Positions 12,580 to 25,254 of a stretch of DNA of 64,000 bases are shown piece by piece. Position numbers and translations under genes: made by a program. Under the pieces are notes generated by a model, which saw only the letters and a program-made list of their open reading frames with translations, was not told the DNA's origin and did not search any database. Numbering within the stretch: position 1 is the first letter of the stretch; each line of letters opens with the position of its first letter. Origin of the DNA: Pseudisothecium myosuroides (lineage: Eukaryota; Streptophyta; Bryopsida; Hypnales; Lembophyllaceae); contig OX637294.1 of NCBI GenBank assembly GCA_951799445.1, positions 21,415,452 to 21,479,451 of the forward strand. Reading direction: 5' to 3'.

Positions 12580-13493
12580 TTAATCCCTAAAGGACCGAGG
12601 CCTAGTTTCTACCAAAAAACGTTGAAAACTGTCATTTCTATAGCAAAGAGTAAAAAAAATTTAAACTCTTTTTTTTTCACATCCAACCGTAGGATCTTAC
12701 ACCTAACTAGTATAAAAAAGTGTAGAAAAAATATCAAAATTTTTGATAGCAAAAATTGCAAGATATTTGCGTTTAAAGTGAAAAAAACAAGTTTTTCAGT
12801 ACATTGCAAGACTGGATTTTTTTACTTTGAACATTTTTATCTCAAAATTTTTGCACTACAGAGTTTTGAGTTTTAAATCTTTATAGTGGAGAATTGAGTT
12901 GAGAGTCTAGGAAAAAAAAAGAAATTCAAAATAACTTAATTTTCATTCTTAAAAAATTTATTAAGTAGAAGTAGATACAAGATAGAAGGAAAATCTAAAA
13001 TATTAATATTTTTTAGATGGAATTAAAATTCAATAATTCCAATGGTGAGATTGTTCTAGCAAGTAAATTAAACCATGAAAAAAAATTTGAAAAAATTGCA
13101 TTCAGAAATGAATCCTAAGAGTATTTTTTTTAAGAAGATGCTCTAACTGCCTGAAAAACAAGAATATCCATAACTTTTTTATAACAAATCCAAATGAAAT
13201 GAATCAAAGCTTTCCAAATAGACAAAAATATAATCTAAGAGAAAAAAAATTATAAAAAAAATTGAAATTTTTGCAATTTTTTTTTTTGCTGCCCCCGTCC
13301 CTTGTTTTGAGCTTATTTGGTCATAACTCTTGTTCCTAGGCACCAATTGTGAAAAAAGTTATATTCCCACAAAGCTTATCAATTTTTCTATCTTAAAAAA
13401 AGTTTCAAAAAATCATGACAAAAATTCAGCCCATAGGTACCTGCCTGAAATCCCATTTGTCCCCCAAAGGGACAACGGTCCTTTAGGGGTTAA
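12580..13493 (+). mobile_element. TTAA-flanked MITE, copy A (914 bp)
   Basis: The left end is TTAATCCCTAAAGGACC and the right end, inverted, is TTAACCCCTAAAGGACC. Sequence outside the TTAA differs on the two sides, so TTAA itself is the likely target duplication. The interior matches copies at 40675, 45120 and 49220 in inverted orientation, for example AGGATCTTACACCTAACTAG and GTTGAGAGTCTAGG. No transposase frame; a 108-codon frame inside is compositional. Confidence 0.7.
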
Positions 13494-13699
13494 TATAAAT
13501 TTTTTGGACACCATACAAATGAATGACTGAATAAACTATGAATTTTTCAAAGTGCTAAAAATAGATGTATTTAAAATCAACCCTAAACTCTCATAAATGG
13601 AGGTTGTACATTTTAAGCAAGAATATATAAAAGTTGATTTTAGAAATATGTCACAATTAAGTGCAATCACCTTAATCTCTAAGAAAATAACATGCATTA

Positions 13700-13971
13700 G
13701 GTTATGATTGTTTTCAAGAATTTTCAAGAATAAACTAGGAAGCTACAAAAAATGGATGAAGTACATTCAAATATTTTGAAAAAATAATTTTTGTTTATTT
13801 TTTAACTATGTGACCAGCATAGTCACTCAATTGAATGAATTATGATTGGTTTAAGGGCAAATTGTAGGCACTACAAAAATCCAATGAAATATATCCAAGT
13901 ATATTGTCAAAGTAATTTTTGTTTCTTCTTCAACAATGCAACAAGAGTGGTCACTCAATACTCCATGATTA
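13700..13971. repeat. Diverged tandem duplication, unit about 140 bp
   Basis: Two adjacent units share the pattern TTATGATTG...CTACAAAAA...AATAATTTTTGTTT...GTCACTCAAT. The second unit is followed directly by a TTAA element. Confidence 0.45.
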
Positions 13972-14621
13972 TTAACCCCTAAATGCCCAAGGCACCAAAT
14001 TTTGGTGTTGACAATACTTTGAAGTTAAATAAAACCTAACCAAGTTTCTATTTTTAGTAATTTATATTTAAAAAAAAATTCTTTTTGAAGTCTAATTTTA
14101 GAGTCAAAAATCCGATTTTGAAAATGATTGATTATGATTTTTCTATTCAAGATTTTGTGCAAGGGTGTCCATTGCAATCTTGACTTTCCATACTGTTGAG
14201 GGCTCGAGCCTTCAAATCCACTTGATCTTGGAGAAAAATATCACATTAGGAATTCATTTAAAAAAATTGTAGAATAGATTTTGAGAAGCCATAAATTGAA
14301 TGGAATTATGCATGTTAGATCACTTAGCCTCATATTTTTTTGATGACCAATTTTCTAGATTTGGCATGTGAAAAGAGGATTGAAAGACTTCAAGTCACTT
14401 TCACTATTTTAACACCCTCATGTTCAAACATTATAATCTTTCAATTCATAAGTGATATTGTTGTGTTTTCTTTTCCTATGTGATCTCTAACATGCCTAGT
14501 TTGAATTTGTATGGTTACAAATTTAAAAAAATTGATACAACTTATCAAAATGTTAGCTTTTTGTTCAATTTAGAGCAACTTCTTAGAAGTTCAAAAAAGG
14601 CCTTGAACATTTAGGGGTTAA
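13972..14621. mobile_element. TTAA-flanked MITE, second subfamily (650 bp)
   Basis: The left end is TTAACCCCTAAATGCCCAAG and the right end, inverted, is TTAACCCCTAAATGTTCAAG. The first ten bases equal those of the 0.9-kb family, but the following bases and the interior differ. Non-coding. Confidence 0.6.
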
Positions 14622-14779
14622 ATGCTCCATAATAACTAGGCAAGGTTATGAATGAGTTCATGTCCAAATGAGAAGAAAAGGAAAACTTGCAGGAAAACTT
14701 GCAAAAATGAAGATTCTATGTTACAATTCATTTCATGCCATAATTTGAGGTGCCAAAGAAAACTCAAAATCTACATCCT

Positions 14780-15265
14780 CCTTCCTACCAGGGACTCTTC
14801 TGGGTTCCTCACAGTCAGTCACACCTCCGGGAAGTAAGTAAAAGGAGGCGACCCGACGCCCGGGACTCGTGAAGCATGCCGAAGCACCTCCACCCCACAG
14901 GCAGAATCGTTAGACCAGGCTGCGAGACTCAGGCATCAGTGCTTTGATTTCAGGAGTAAGCCACTGGGAAAACTCTCCTTGCAACGCCATGTAATGGGAA
15001 CATGAGAGCGGTTTAGGGTTAAGGGTGCCAGCAAAATGCCCACACCCACGATTGAGCCTCCCCAACACTGGAATCGGTCCCTCGGTGATACCACCGGGGG
15101 TGTTCATGCGGAATATAAACTGAGGCTCCAAGGACAAGAAAAACATTATGGGACATCTCCCACATCACTTTTCCTCAACTTTGCCAATCCACTTGGTTAG
15201 CCTTGAAATAGCAAGTTCGGTGAAGAGCATGACCTGGCGTAAATCGGGGGGCCCTTTCACTGTAG
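14780..15265 (-). other. GC-rich coding-like island, unidentified
   Basis: Composition changes sharply from AT-rich flanks. On the minus strand one frame reads ATVKGPPDLRQVMLFTELAI then SRLTKWIGKVEEK and a TGA. In the same frame after it come LEPQFIFRMNTPGGITEGP and GEFSQWLTPEIKALMPES to a stop at 14910-14912. It looks like degenerate coding sequence or two exons of an unrecognised gene just downstream of the S21 gene. A transposon-borne or organelle-derived fragment is also possible. Confidence 0.3.
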
Positions 15266-15518
15266 CCTCAAAACTCGCAATTTTTGAATTCGAAACAAGT
15301 TGAGCTAAAGTTGGTCTGCAGAATTGAATGATTTATAACAACCAAGAACAGATGGGTAAAAACACAATGAACCAAGAGTCACAAGTATCACAGATACGAA
15401 GCATTATCTTCCTTGCACAAATCTTTAATCTCCGAATGATAACCTTAATTTGATTTATCATAAGCATCACATTGGTGACACTAAGTCGTGCCCCATTTAG
15501 TCAGCTACGAAATCTCAA

Positions 15519-17330
15519 TTATTGTCCAAGCTCTGCCTTTTTCTTGGCCCACAACCTGTCGAGAGCGCTGTCAGCATCACCCTGCATCATACACGACCAG
15601 TTTGCAGATTAAGTCAGTAAGAGTTCATCCTAGTACAGCCCTGTCCTTGAGCTACACAGTAGCTGGCAAATACCATGTGCACCACAGCAAAAAATGCAAC
15701 TAACGTGGAATACAATTGAATTGACGTCATGATTTACATCTCGGTATAACATCTTACTCGAATCAAAAGTTCTCAAGGATCAAGGACTAAATTATAAATG
15801 GCTTTACAATAAACTATTTTGTGATCAGTAAATTAGAAATGATACTTGAAAATCAAACCTATAGCTGAAAGTAAAAGACTTAATAGAATTAGTTGACCCA
15901 CAATAATTGCACTTTTGGTGGAGTAGTTTCCTTTTAGCAAAGTAAAGCCACATGGCAAAATCTGTTTTCAGATATCTTCTTTTCTGGACCAAACACTTCA
16001 TTTCTTGATGCTAATTTTCATTTAAATCCATAAAAATTAGTTTCATACGCATGAAAAATGGGGTTTTTAATCCAAAAATTTGAATGACTGAAAATATTGA
16101 CTACACAAGGAATTAGATCATTGCTGCTGTGGGTGCTTTCCAAAACCAAGAAAAGAACTTCTGTAGACATTGAGCAGACATTCTCCAACCCTCACGTTTC
16201 CAAGACGTAGACATGAACCATAACCTACCGTGAACAATGGTGATCTTTACGAGCACAGATATCGTGGCCATAACAGGAACACAAGAAATAGACAAATTCG
16301 GAAAGGGGAATTAAGCCTTTTAAGGACCGACGATTCAAGGGTTTAAAGTGACCATTCTCATTACTCATACTGTGAAAAGTATAATTTGAACGGAGACACG
16401 CTCTATATCACTACACGCTCAGTCAATTGGTCCCTGCATACGCTGCATACCCTGCATGTATTGGTCCGCAATTCTTTTTCTATTAAGCAAACTAAATTCT
16501 TCATATGAACTTCGCAAAACTGCCAAAAAACAAGAAGCCCAAAGCGGCTTTTCGGGCCTTAAAGAATTAGGGTGTACATGGTCTCCAGACAAAGCAAAGG
16601 AGAGGAGTATATGTCGGATTGCATACCTGTGCACGGACAAATCCGCACAAGGCAAATGTGGTAAACTGCCCGGTATAGACGCCATTTTCATCGACATGAC
16701 CCACGTTCAACTGAACTGAGGCAACATCCTTGGAAGTGATCAACCGGTTGGTCGAAGAACTGCACAGACAAACAGAATGCCCAATCAATACTAACGCAGA
16801 TAAAGGAATTCTTCTGCAAATTCACAATCATCTCTTCGTCTGATTACAGGAAAACTACACTAATCAACAGCGGTAACAGATTCTCATAAACTATTGCTCC
16901 AGGAAGAAGACGAACAAAACAATACACATATCAAAGTTGAAACTCACTGACTCTTCCCTTTATTTCCCGTATAGAAGGCACTTGTTCCGTACTCCAAAAC
17001 TCTATGCCTACTAGACAACAACCAAAATCTCCGTACAAATAAAGAGTGTACGCAGGTGCGAGAGTGACAAAATACCATCCACCTTAAGGGCAAAGACAAA
17101 AACGAACGACTCTCAAATAGATTCTTTCATAAAAAAACCCTAACAAAGACACAGAAAAAGTGCAACCGACTAAGACTAGCTACCCTGATACCTGCTTCAC
17201 AATACTCCTTCCATATGAAAGCAGTAGATATCATCGGACGGAGGATTACAAAAATAAAAGATATGGAGAAACAAGCTTACCACTTCCTGGGAATGTAGAG
17301 GTCGACGTTATCTCCTTCCTCGTTCTGCAT
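15519..17330 (-). CDS. RPS21: 40S ribosomal protein S21 (eS21)
   Basis: Three exons (17330-17281, 16759-16627, 15581-15519) join in phase and give 81 residues, the normal length for eukaryotic S21. The start [16 protein letters not shown] is the conserved N-terminus. Exon 2 carries the family hallmark [20 protein letters not shown] and [17 protein letters not shown]. Exon 3 gives [20 protein letters not shown] and a stop. The product is a structural protein of the small ribosomal subunit in the cytosol. All splice junctions are canonical (GTAAGC and GTATGC donors, TGTGCAG and GATGCAG acceptors). Nothing suggests decay. A telo-box run and a site II motif lie 95-190 bp upstream, as known for plant ribosomal protein genes. 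Confidence 0.95.
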
Positions 17331-17423
17331 GATGAGTTAATATAAGCAGCAAGGGACGATGGCGACACAGCGGAGGGGAGAGCGCTTCGAGAAGCAGCAA
17401 GATGAAGAAGACGCAAAAGGACC

Positions 17424-17449
17424 TGATTAGGGTTAGGGTTTAGGGTTTT
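17424..17449 (-). promoter_or_regulatory. Telo-box run upstream of RPS21
   Basis: On the minus strand this reads AAACCCTAAACCCTAACCC, overlapping telo-boxes (AAACCCTAA) about 100 bp upstream of the ATG. Telo-boxes in this position are established features of plant ribosomal protein and translation genes. Confidence 0.8.
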
Positions 17450-17513
17450 AAGGTCCCCGATCCCGAGACTTCGACGAAGTTGTTTCCTTGCCAGCCAGCC
17501 TCGAGTTTGAGAG

Positions 17514-17519
17514 TGGGCT
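17514..17519 (+). promoter_or_regulatory. Site II-type motif (TGGGCT) upstream of RPS21
   Basis: TGGGCT matches the TCP-bound site II core TGGGCY that commonly accompanies telo-boxes in ribosomal protein promoters. It lies about 65 bp beyond the telo-box run. A six-base match alone is weak; the pairing supports it. Confidence 0.45.
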
Positions 17520-17930
17520 GCCTCCATTTGAGCCGTTCAGATGGATCTACGGTGGAGATGGAAGGACCCCAATTTTTTTTAATAAAACCCAAAAATCCGG
17601 GTACATTTGGTAGTTTGATTTCTTGAAATCTAGGTGTACAACCATCAAATTCAAGGGGCAAAATTATAGAACGCGAGCGTCATTTGGTATACCGTTTGCC
17701 CTTGCACATTCGCAGCGGGCATGCAGTTTGAAGGTTTAAAGTCTATCTGACAACGGATCAAATTCGAGGTGGGTTGTGAACAATACTATCCCTGTGACTG
17801 TGGACCTTGGCGTGGGTACTTGAAGTCCAGAATTGACCAATTTCGGACGGAGGAGGACATGCCAATGGATGAGGACGAGGTTTTGGAAAACAACGAACAG
17901 CAAACACTAGTCTATAAAGTGCACCCGTAT

Positions 17931-18104
17931 TTGTATTCATTACTTGTTCTTACTTTGAATCTACGTTGGATTTAGATCAGACACTTGGTTCTAATCATAA
18001 CATTTTACAAATTTCATTTGTATTCATTACTTGTTCTTACTTTGAATCTACGTTGGATTTAGATCATACACTTGCGTCTAATTATAACATTTTACAAATT
18101 AAAA
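17931..18104. repeat. Direct tandem repeat, two units of 87 bp
   Basis: The unit beginning TTGTATTCATTACTTGTTC at 17931 recurs at 18018 with only a few changes (CAGACACTTGG versus CATACACTTGC). Confidence 0.9.
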
Positions 18105-18389
18105 TTTGTGCTTCCAATTTTTGCAGCTTAAAATCTATTATCACTTTGTTTCTAATCCAAAGTACAATTTAGATACCACCATTGCATCAATAATTGTATA
18201 AATGTAAGCTTACCTTAATTAAACAAGTACCAATTAAACCTTTGTAAGTTTGGACCGTTGGATTGAAAGAGTATGTTATGTCTTTGAATTGTATAGTGCC
18301 CACTCAAAAATGAGAGTTAATTTGTAGGGTGTGTTACTTCAAAGTTAATTAGAGTTTGGGTTACATTTTCAAAAATGAAATATTAAAGT

Positions 18390-18467
18390 TTTTTGCTCTT
18401 TGCACTTGAAATGGAAGTTTTAAGCAAATTTTGACACAAAAAAAACCCTTGGTCCTTTAGGGATTAA
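18390..18467 (-). mobile_element. Solo end of the TTAA-flanked family
   Basis: The segment from TTTTTGCTCTTTGCAC to GGTCCTTTAGGGATTAA matches the right ends of copies C and D. No partner left end is visible, so it is a truncated copy. Confidence 0.6.
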
Positions 18468-19330
18468 CGTGAAGACATTCAATAATGAACTACATTCCAC
18501 ACAAAGCAATGTCTGGTGAACAAATAGATCTACAATAGTTGGTGCAATTGATAGACTTGGGGAGTGTATAAAAGATGGTACGCTGTGTTTTATGTGGAAT
18601 ATTCTTTGCCTGTTCAATTGTTTTCAATTTATGGTATGTGTAAATACATACAATTTTAAAACAATTATGTGGCTGCAAATCATAAACATTGTATAGGGCA
18701 TAATTGGTGATTGAGGGCTTTACAAGCAAGGACAAGCCAATTGATTGAAAACATCAAAAATTTGCCAAGGTCAGTTCAGAGTGACTTCATAGTTTACAGG
18801 CAACTAATTCACAATTGCAATGCTAAAATGAGGTCTTTATATAGATATCGCATCTATTATTTCTTTAGACTAAAAACACACGTAACCAAGATGCATCAAA
18901 GTTGGACTGAGTTTAAACACCCTGTCTTTGTCTGAATTGTATAACGCAATTTGGAGAATGCTTGGGAGAATGTTGCTACAAGTCATTGCTTGGGATAGGC
19001 GCCTTTGGTTCTATTCCTCAAAGCCTACAATAGTCATCCCATTGAATAAGAAGAATTTTGAATCCGTCACAAATTGTGCCAAATGGGATCATTCACCGCA
19101 GATTATATGCTCCACTATGTGCTTGAACCGATCCTGGAATAACAAATATATGTGAGGAATTGGAAAATTTAAAACCAAGTGTATAGGAAAGGTAGTGTGG
19201 AAGAAACATTGATTTTTCCTAGTGTACTCTGAGCATTTGAATTTTAGGATGTAAAATTATTTCCTTTGGTGAATTCATAGATTTATATGTAAATGAGATG
19301 ATCCATCGATGCATTCAATGTTCAAAAATT
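18468..19330. other. Intergenic, no gene seen
   Basis: Only short frames without protein character. I see no element ends. Confidence 0.4.
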
Positions 19331-19332
19331 TG

Positions 19333-22300
19333 TCAATGACATAGATTTTTGATCGATGACTTGTAGCATCCAAAAATGGGGTTCAAAGAGAGAGAACTCA
19401 CAATCATATACTTTTGAAGACAATCGTAAGAGTAGACCGACAAAAATTGATCTATTTCTACACCAATGGACGCATCAAAAATAGATTGCAGCTGCTCTAG
19501 TTGCGTCTTCTTTGCTTGATTGAGGATACGCTTCAACGTCACCAATGACAATGCTCCCTCAACACCCTACAATTTAGAGCGAGTGGTTTATAATGACAAA
19601 GCAAAAAAACATTGTAACGTGCCAAAGCCAAATTCAAATCTATAGTTTAAGTATATGTAGTGAAGCCACTGCCCATGTAAAACCTCTATGCAACGCATCT
19701 CCCATTTTTGACACGTCCCCAAACATGGTGGCCTAATTCCTTGCACGCATGATGGCCTTTGTTGCTTCTTTAACTCTATGCCAGGTTTCAAGGTAGCTAA
19801 ATGGCTCCACAAAATTGGCATCCAAGTGTCATTTTTAGTAATATACTTCAATGCCATTTCTTGCAGTTGAATGTCTTTTGTTTGCAATTGCTTTAGTGCT
19901 TTCCACTTGGACATGCACATTCTTTGGAAGTTAGCTTCCCATTGGTGGAATGACCCGTTGTCTTGGTTAGACGGAATTCAGCTTGTGGCATGAACAAGTG
20001 TGGCATATGTAATGTGTTGAGAGTTGCGAACACCATGGATGTGGAGGAGGATTAACAAAAATTCAAAGAATTCGACCTTCCCTCGTTGTTTGGTTGAGAA
20101 GCACCGTAGTGCCTTTAAGTGCTAGAGGTTCCCATCCTTACTTGTTTGAAATATATCTTTATATGCTTGAAATACAAACATGCAAAACCAAGAAATTTAA
20201 TCATCACCCTAATAATCCACTACACTTTGGGCATTTGGATTGTAATTAAAAAAGAAGGTAAGGAGAACTTAATCCCAAGTGGTTGAAAAAATCAAAAAAC
20301 GCTCTTGAAAGTATTGCCTTTGTTGGGGGCCCTGCGTCCACAACTCCCTCCACTCCTACTTCCCCAACTCGATCTGCCATTGCAAATGTTTATTGGTATG
20401 TTGTGTGTAGGTAATATTTCCTTGGTCGCCTTTTAATGTTAGGAACTATTTGCTGAAGACACTCAGTTCCTCCTTTCAATCCACCTATTCTATGTTAGTA
20501 CTCATGAAAATAACAAGTCTTTGGTTTAAAATTAATCCCTAAAATTCCATGACTATGTTTTCACCAAAAACACTCAAAAATTGTCATTTTTAGTACAAGT
20601 ACCAAATTTTTGAAATTTCTTTTTGACACATGTAACTGTAGGATCTTGTATTATGCTAACTTGAAAACATGTGGTAAAAATTTCAAAAATTTCCACCACA
20701 TGGATTGCAAGATATAAACATTAAAATTCATTAAAATCATTTTTTTGGCCCTGCGAAAAAAAAAGCAGCTGCACCTCACAAGCTCACTTTTCTATGAAAA
20801 ATGTTCTAAATGGTGGTTCTTCTTTGAATTCTTTTTCCTAAACAAGTTGGCTACATGCTAAAAAAAAATCAAGTCATTTGGAATTGTACAACATATAGGA
20901 AAAAATAGTAAATAAGAAGAAGTAGAGAATGATTCAAAATACTAAATTGTTAAGAGTTTAGTTATGCAACTGAAAAATGTCAATTCCAATGGTTGTAATG
21001 TTGTAATAAACAATCTAAATCTTGTGATTTTATTTTTTTCCAAAAAAATTGAAAATTGAATGAAATAAACAACTTCAAAGTTTATTTTGGAGTAGAAAAT
21101 CCATAACTTCTTGCAAACTAAAATTCCTCATAACTTTTCTCACTGATCAAAATGGAATGATTCAAAGCTTTCTTTGTATATGTAAATCTAGAAAACCAAT
21201 TTCAAATTTCTGTTTTTCAAAAAGTGATTTTTTTATCTATCCGGACTGCCTAGTTACAAAAAAAATTAACATATTACACCATAACTTTGACTCCTATTTC
21301 CAAATGCCATGAAATTTAGTGCATATGAAAGATATTCCTCTTCCCCTTCTTCTATTAAAATTCAGCCTAAAATATGGAAATCTCTAGTCAGATGTACTTG
21401 CTCAAAATTTCTATGTTGCTAAAATAGCAGACTGGTCCTTTAGGGGTTAAGGTGTATATTGCAAACAGAGCATAGTGAATACAAAATGTATGTTGTTTGT
21501 ACTCACCATCATGTTGGCTATGGTTGATAATCTATCCAGCACCTCAATATACTCTGCTGTGGTAATTGAACAAAAAAATCCAAGGCAATAATTACTCCAA
21601 AGTTCCTCCATCAATCATAGAGATGCAACTAGAGACACCTCATGTTGCAAGGGCTGCTGCTCAATATGTTGTATCTTTCATTCTTTCATTCAACTAATCA
21701 TTTCTTGCAAGGTTTCGATTGAAAATATAGATACATTTGCATGGCCAAGTTGGCCAACTACAAGAAGCAAGTCCTGAATTGTAGCATATTGATCACATTG
21801 GCATCATTGTTTGTACACTGTGCTTCAATTATGTCCCATGACCGCCAATTTGGATGGCACTCTACTAAAAATGCAGAGACAACTTGCAGTAGGTTGTATG
21901 CGAAAGTAGGCATTTGCATAATATAAGCAACCGCGTATTGTATCATGTCGTCAGTGATCCCTCGATTGCGGGTGTGGCCTTGCTGCAAAGTCAAGAATGC
22001 CTCAGCTTATTCTCAATTCTCTGAGTTAGCGGCTTCGATGGCACACTCATCAAATGTTGCCTCAAATTTGGCCCACTCAGTGTCCGCAATATTCTTTGAC
22101 AATGTGTCTTTGGATAATAGAGCAAGGAGGCCAGCTTGCACTTTGATCGCACAATGTGCAGCCATAGTCTTTATCCATTTTGCATCAGTCTAATTCCTCC
22201 ATCTTAAACATATTATTCCCAACACAATACAAAGAGGTATTTAGGGTGGTGCCTAGTTGAATGTTCACCTCAATTGCGTCCCAATTGAATTCATTTGATC

Positions 22301-22424
22301 TTTTGGGGGACAATACCACTAAGCAACAACTAGTATCGGCACCATCATGGTTCAAAAAAACAACTGAACAAGGGCGCCGACTACTAAAAGGTGTGCATGT
22401 GGAGGTGGTTGGGGAATCCTGCAT
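19333..22424 (-). pseudogene. Decayed multi-exon gene, family not recognised
   Basis: Coherent coding-like sequence runs down the minus strand in several blocks broken by stops. Examples are KTMAAHCAIKVQAGLLALLS and ADTEWAKFEATFDECAIEAA (about 22175-22025), NRGITDDMIQYAVAYIMQM, PNWRSWDIIEAQ (21950-21800), ITTAEYIEVLDRLSTIANMM ending at a good donor at 21506 (GTGAGT), EWRELWTQGPQQRQYF (about 20335), and KWKALKQLQTKDIQLQEMAL (about 19915-19850). At least six in-frame stops separate or interrupt these blocks. A TTAA-flanked element (20532-21450) sits in the gap between the two halves. It could be a dead host gene or the coding part of a dead transposon. Confidence 0.5.
20532..21450 (+). mobile_element. 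TTAA-flanked MITE, copy E (919 bp, diverged)
   Basis: The left end is TTAATCCCTAAAATTCC and the right end, inverted, TTAACCCCTAAAGGACC. The interior shares GTAGGATCTTG, GATTGCAAGATAT and the T-rich blocks of the family in the same orientation as copy A, but with much more divergence. It lies inside the decayed gene, 51 bp from a donor-like site. Confidence 0.6.
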
Positions 22425-22774
22425 ACAACAAAAATTGTATTAGCTAGGGTCCTTGGAATGGAAAATTGCCACAAAGGTGTTTGGCACAATTTTGTATAAG
22501 ATGGAACTATGTGTAAAATGGACATTCAAACAATGGCACAAAATTCAAGAGGTAGGTTAAAAAAATTATCACTTGTGGCAACATGTGGGGAGGGATTGGA
22601 TTCACTAATTGTCTCACAACTGTGTTGGTAGAAGCTATAGTACGAGCCATCAAGCTAATTGGGGAGGTCCAATCCTTACCATTCTATTAAAGTCTAATTT
22701 CATTGGTGCTCAATCATCCAAATCAAAAACATCTGGATTTGAAGGAAAGGTTAGACTTTGGTTGCATTTAGACA

Positions 22775-22858
22775 CATCCCCTCTGTTCCTGAAATAGACC
22801 CATGTTTCCTTTGTATTTTACAAAGGAAACATGGTTCTTTTTCAAAAATAGAGGGAGT
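22775..22858. mobile_element. Mini stowaway-like hairpin
   Basis: Ends like CCCCTCTGTTCC and AGAGGGAGTA flank a perfect 15-bp stem, CATGTTTCCTTTGTA at 22801-22815 paired with 22819-22833, separated by TTT. Ends of this kind are typical of plant mariner-like MITEs. Confidence 0.5.
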
Positions 22859-23923
22859 ATATATTTTCAAGGTAGAAAATTAAATTTTGGCCCCAATGGA
22901 TTGGGTGTTTAACTCTCCATAATTTTGGAGTTACCAGTGTTTTCCCACAAGCTAGCATATTGACAATATGTAGGAAGACCGCAATAGTGATCTCCAAGTG
23001 CAAGAAATTTTGATGATGTTAGTGCCAGTGTTTTATAGTGCTTTACAAAAATAAGATTCTCCTTCCGACGAAGCATAAAGGCAACAAACTCAACATTATC
23101 ATTTTAATATTACTTGAAATACATTTTGGGGTTGAAAAAGGAATGTAGTAGAGCATGACAACTGGAAAAGCAATTGCCACCCTAAATGCATGGTGAAAAG
23201 GTCCCAAATAGTAGAGATGCAAGGATTAGCTTTTTCCAATATCCATTGAAGACGCCGTTAGTGAAGGGAAGAATTTTTGAATAAAGACTCTTTTTGAGCG
23301 ACATACCTATTGGAGATACGACTCATGTTGGAGGGAATGCCACTTTCTTCAATATCTAGGAATATGAATGGTCCAACATGTATATCACTACCTAAAAATG
23401 TTATGTTTATAAATCAATTTTGGCATTAGTGAAGGAAAAATTCTTGAATTTTCAAATTAACTATCCATCAAAATTTTAAATTACTATCTTTTTATAAAGT
23501 TTTTTGAAGAACAATTTAATTTATAAATTAAAGTACAATAATAAAAAATTTAAAAGACTAAATTTTATTAACTATTTTTGAATTTTTGAAAATTTAACTA
23601 TAAATTAAAAAAAATTAAAAGACTAAAGTTTATAAAACCCTCAAATGGCAAAATCTTTGTAAAAAAAGTCTTATATTTGATGAAACTATGATAGTTTGGG
23701 ATTTTTGGTGGATTAATAATCTAAAATTTCAAAAAAAATTCAAAATTTTTTTTTTGAACTATAATTTAAATTTACCATTGAAATTGCAAATTGCAAAATT
23801 TAAATGTTAATAGCTTTCAAGAATTTCACCTTTTCACCTTTTCACCTTTATAAAATTTCAAAATTCTCAATTAGTCACTACAAATAGCTTAGAGAGCAAC
23901 AAAGCTCTACAAGAGAAAAATAA
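22859..23923. other. AT-rich DNA, no gene seen
   Basis: Very AT-rich, with homopolymer-like stretches from 23450 to 23800. No reading frame or element ends recognised. Confidence 0.4.
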
Positions 23924-23925
23924 TA

Positions 23926-24168
23926 CTTCCTCTATCCCAAAATGATTGTCTACACTTTTGTTGATATTTGTTTGAGCCAATTTCATTGATAGTTCTGTGA
24001 AAAACATAATTAAAATTTTATATCACTAGAATCAATGAAGAACATTGCATGTGTTCATGTGTGCAACCTAAATAAAATTAGCCACAAAAGAAAAAAAATT
24101 AACCTACTCAAAACAACCTTAAAATAATATGACATTTGAAGTGGACAATCATTTTGAAATAGAGTTAG
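23926..24168. mobile_element. Mariner/stowaway-like MITE (243 bp)
   Basis: Inverted ends CTTCCTCTATCCCAAAATGA and, inverted from the right, CTAACTCTATTTCAAAATGA, continuing in TTGTC, lie between TA dinucleotides at 23924-23925 and 24169-24170. Non-coding. Confidence 0.6.
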
Positions 24169-24170
24169 TA

Positions 24171-25254
24171 CAAAGTGCCCTACAAAAAAGGTTGACATCT
24201 TTTGTTTTGAATCCTTTAGTTTTCTTGGCATTACTCAAAATGTAGTTGACATTTCTTGTTTCCATCAATCAACACTCCTATCTAACACAATCCCCTGAAG
24301 TATACCAAATTTTCAGTTTCAAAAAAACAAAACTCCATTTTTGGTGAATTTTTAAAATTTTGTTAAAGTAACAGGTTCAGAAATTGCCCACCTAAGAGCT
24401 GAAACTGAATTTTGGGGAAATGAAACGTCTTGAAATTTTTTTTAATAAATTTTCCTTGAAAAACAAGAGGAATTGGCATCTAATCCAAGTCGTTTCATGT
24501 TTTTGGAGCTTTTTGGATTTTATTTATGAAATTTTGAAGTTGAAGTGGCATAGGGCTCTAAAATTGCCCAACCCCTAAAATGTACATTGTTTGTACATTG
24601 CTGAAGGCTATGGAATAGTTACATGTACAAGCAATATACATTTGAATAGGATGGGCGATTTTTGAGCTTGTGCAATTTCAAAGCCTGTTACCTTATATGG
24701 TTTCACATGAAATTCACAAAAAAAATTGGTGATGAATTTTTTTAATTTGATTGTGGAGATATGTAGAAAACATCCATATGCACATCTTTCCTTCAACAAG
24801 AATCTCCACAAAAGTTTCACAATTTCTACTATTTTTGGCTTGAATGCCAACATCAATAGTGCCCATATTTTTTAAAATTCATATCTCTTTATTGTAATTA
24901 GAAATTGTGTGTCCAATGATTCAGAGTTTCAGGTCGTTTGTGCCCTGTGAATTTTTTAATTAAATTATGAAGTGGCCCCATATAGGAATTCTGTTTTTAG
25001 TAGGAACTTCTTTGCCGTGCTCACTACAATTCATCAATCACTAGCTGTAACAAGTTCCTCACCTCATGACGCAGTTGTTCAGCCAGGAATAGCTTGAAAA
25101 ATGCAAAGGCAAAGGTCCAGCTTTTGAAACTACCACATGGGTTGGTGCCTCGGTTGGTGCTTCAATTGTAGCGGTTACAACTGGATCATGACATCCTGTA
25201 CACTATAGTATCAAAGCATTTAAAATTCACCTCACGCCTTGATATTGGTACAAC
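24171..25254. other. AT-rich DNA, no gene seen
   Basis: Contains only short frames. The start still carries words like AGTTGACATTT that could be further relics of small elements. Confidence 0.4.
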
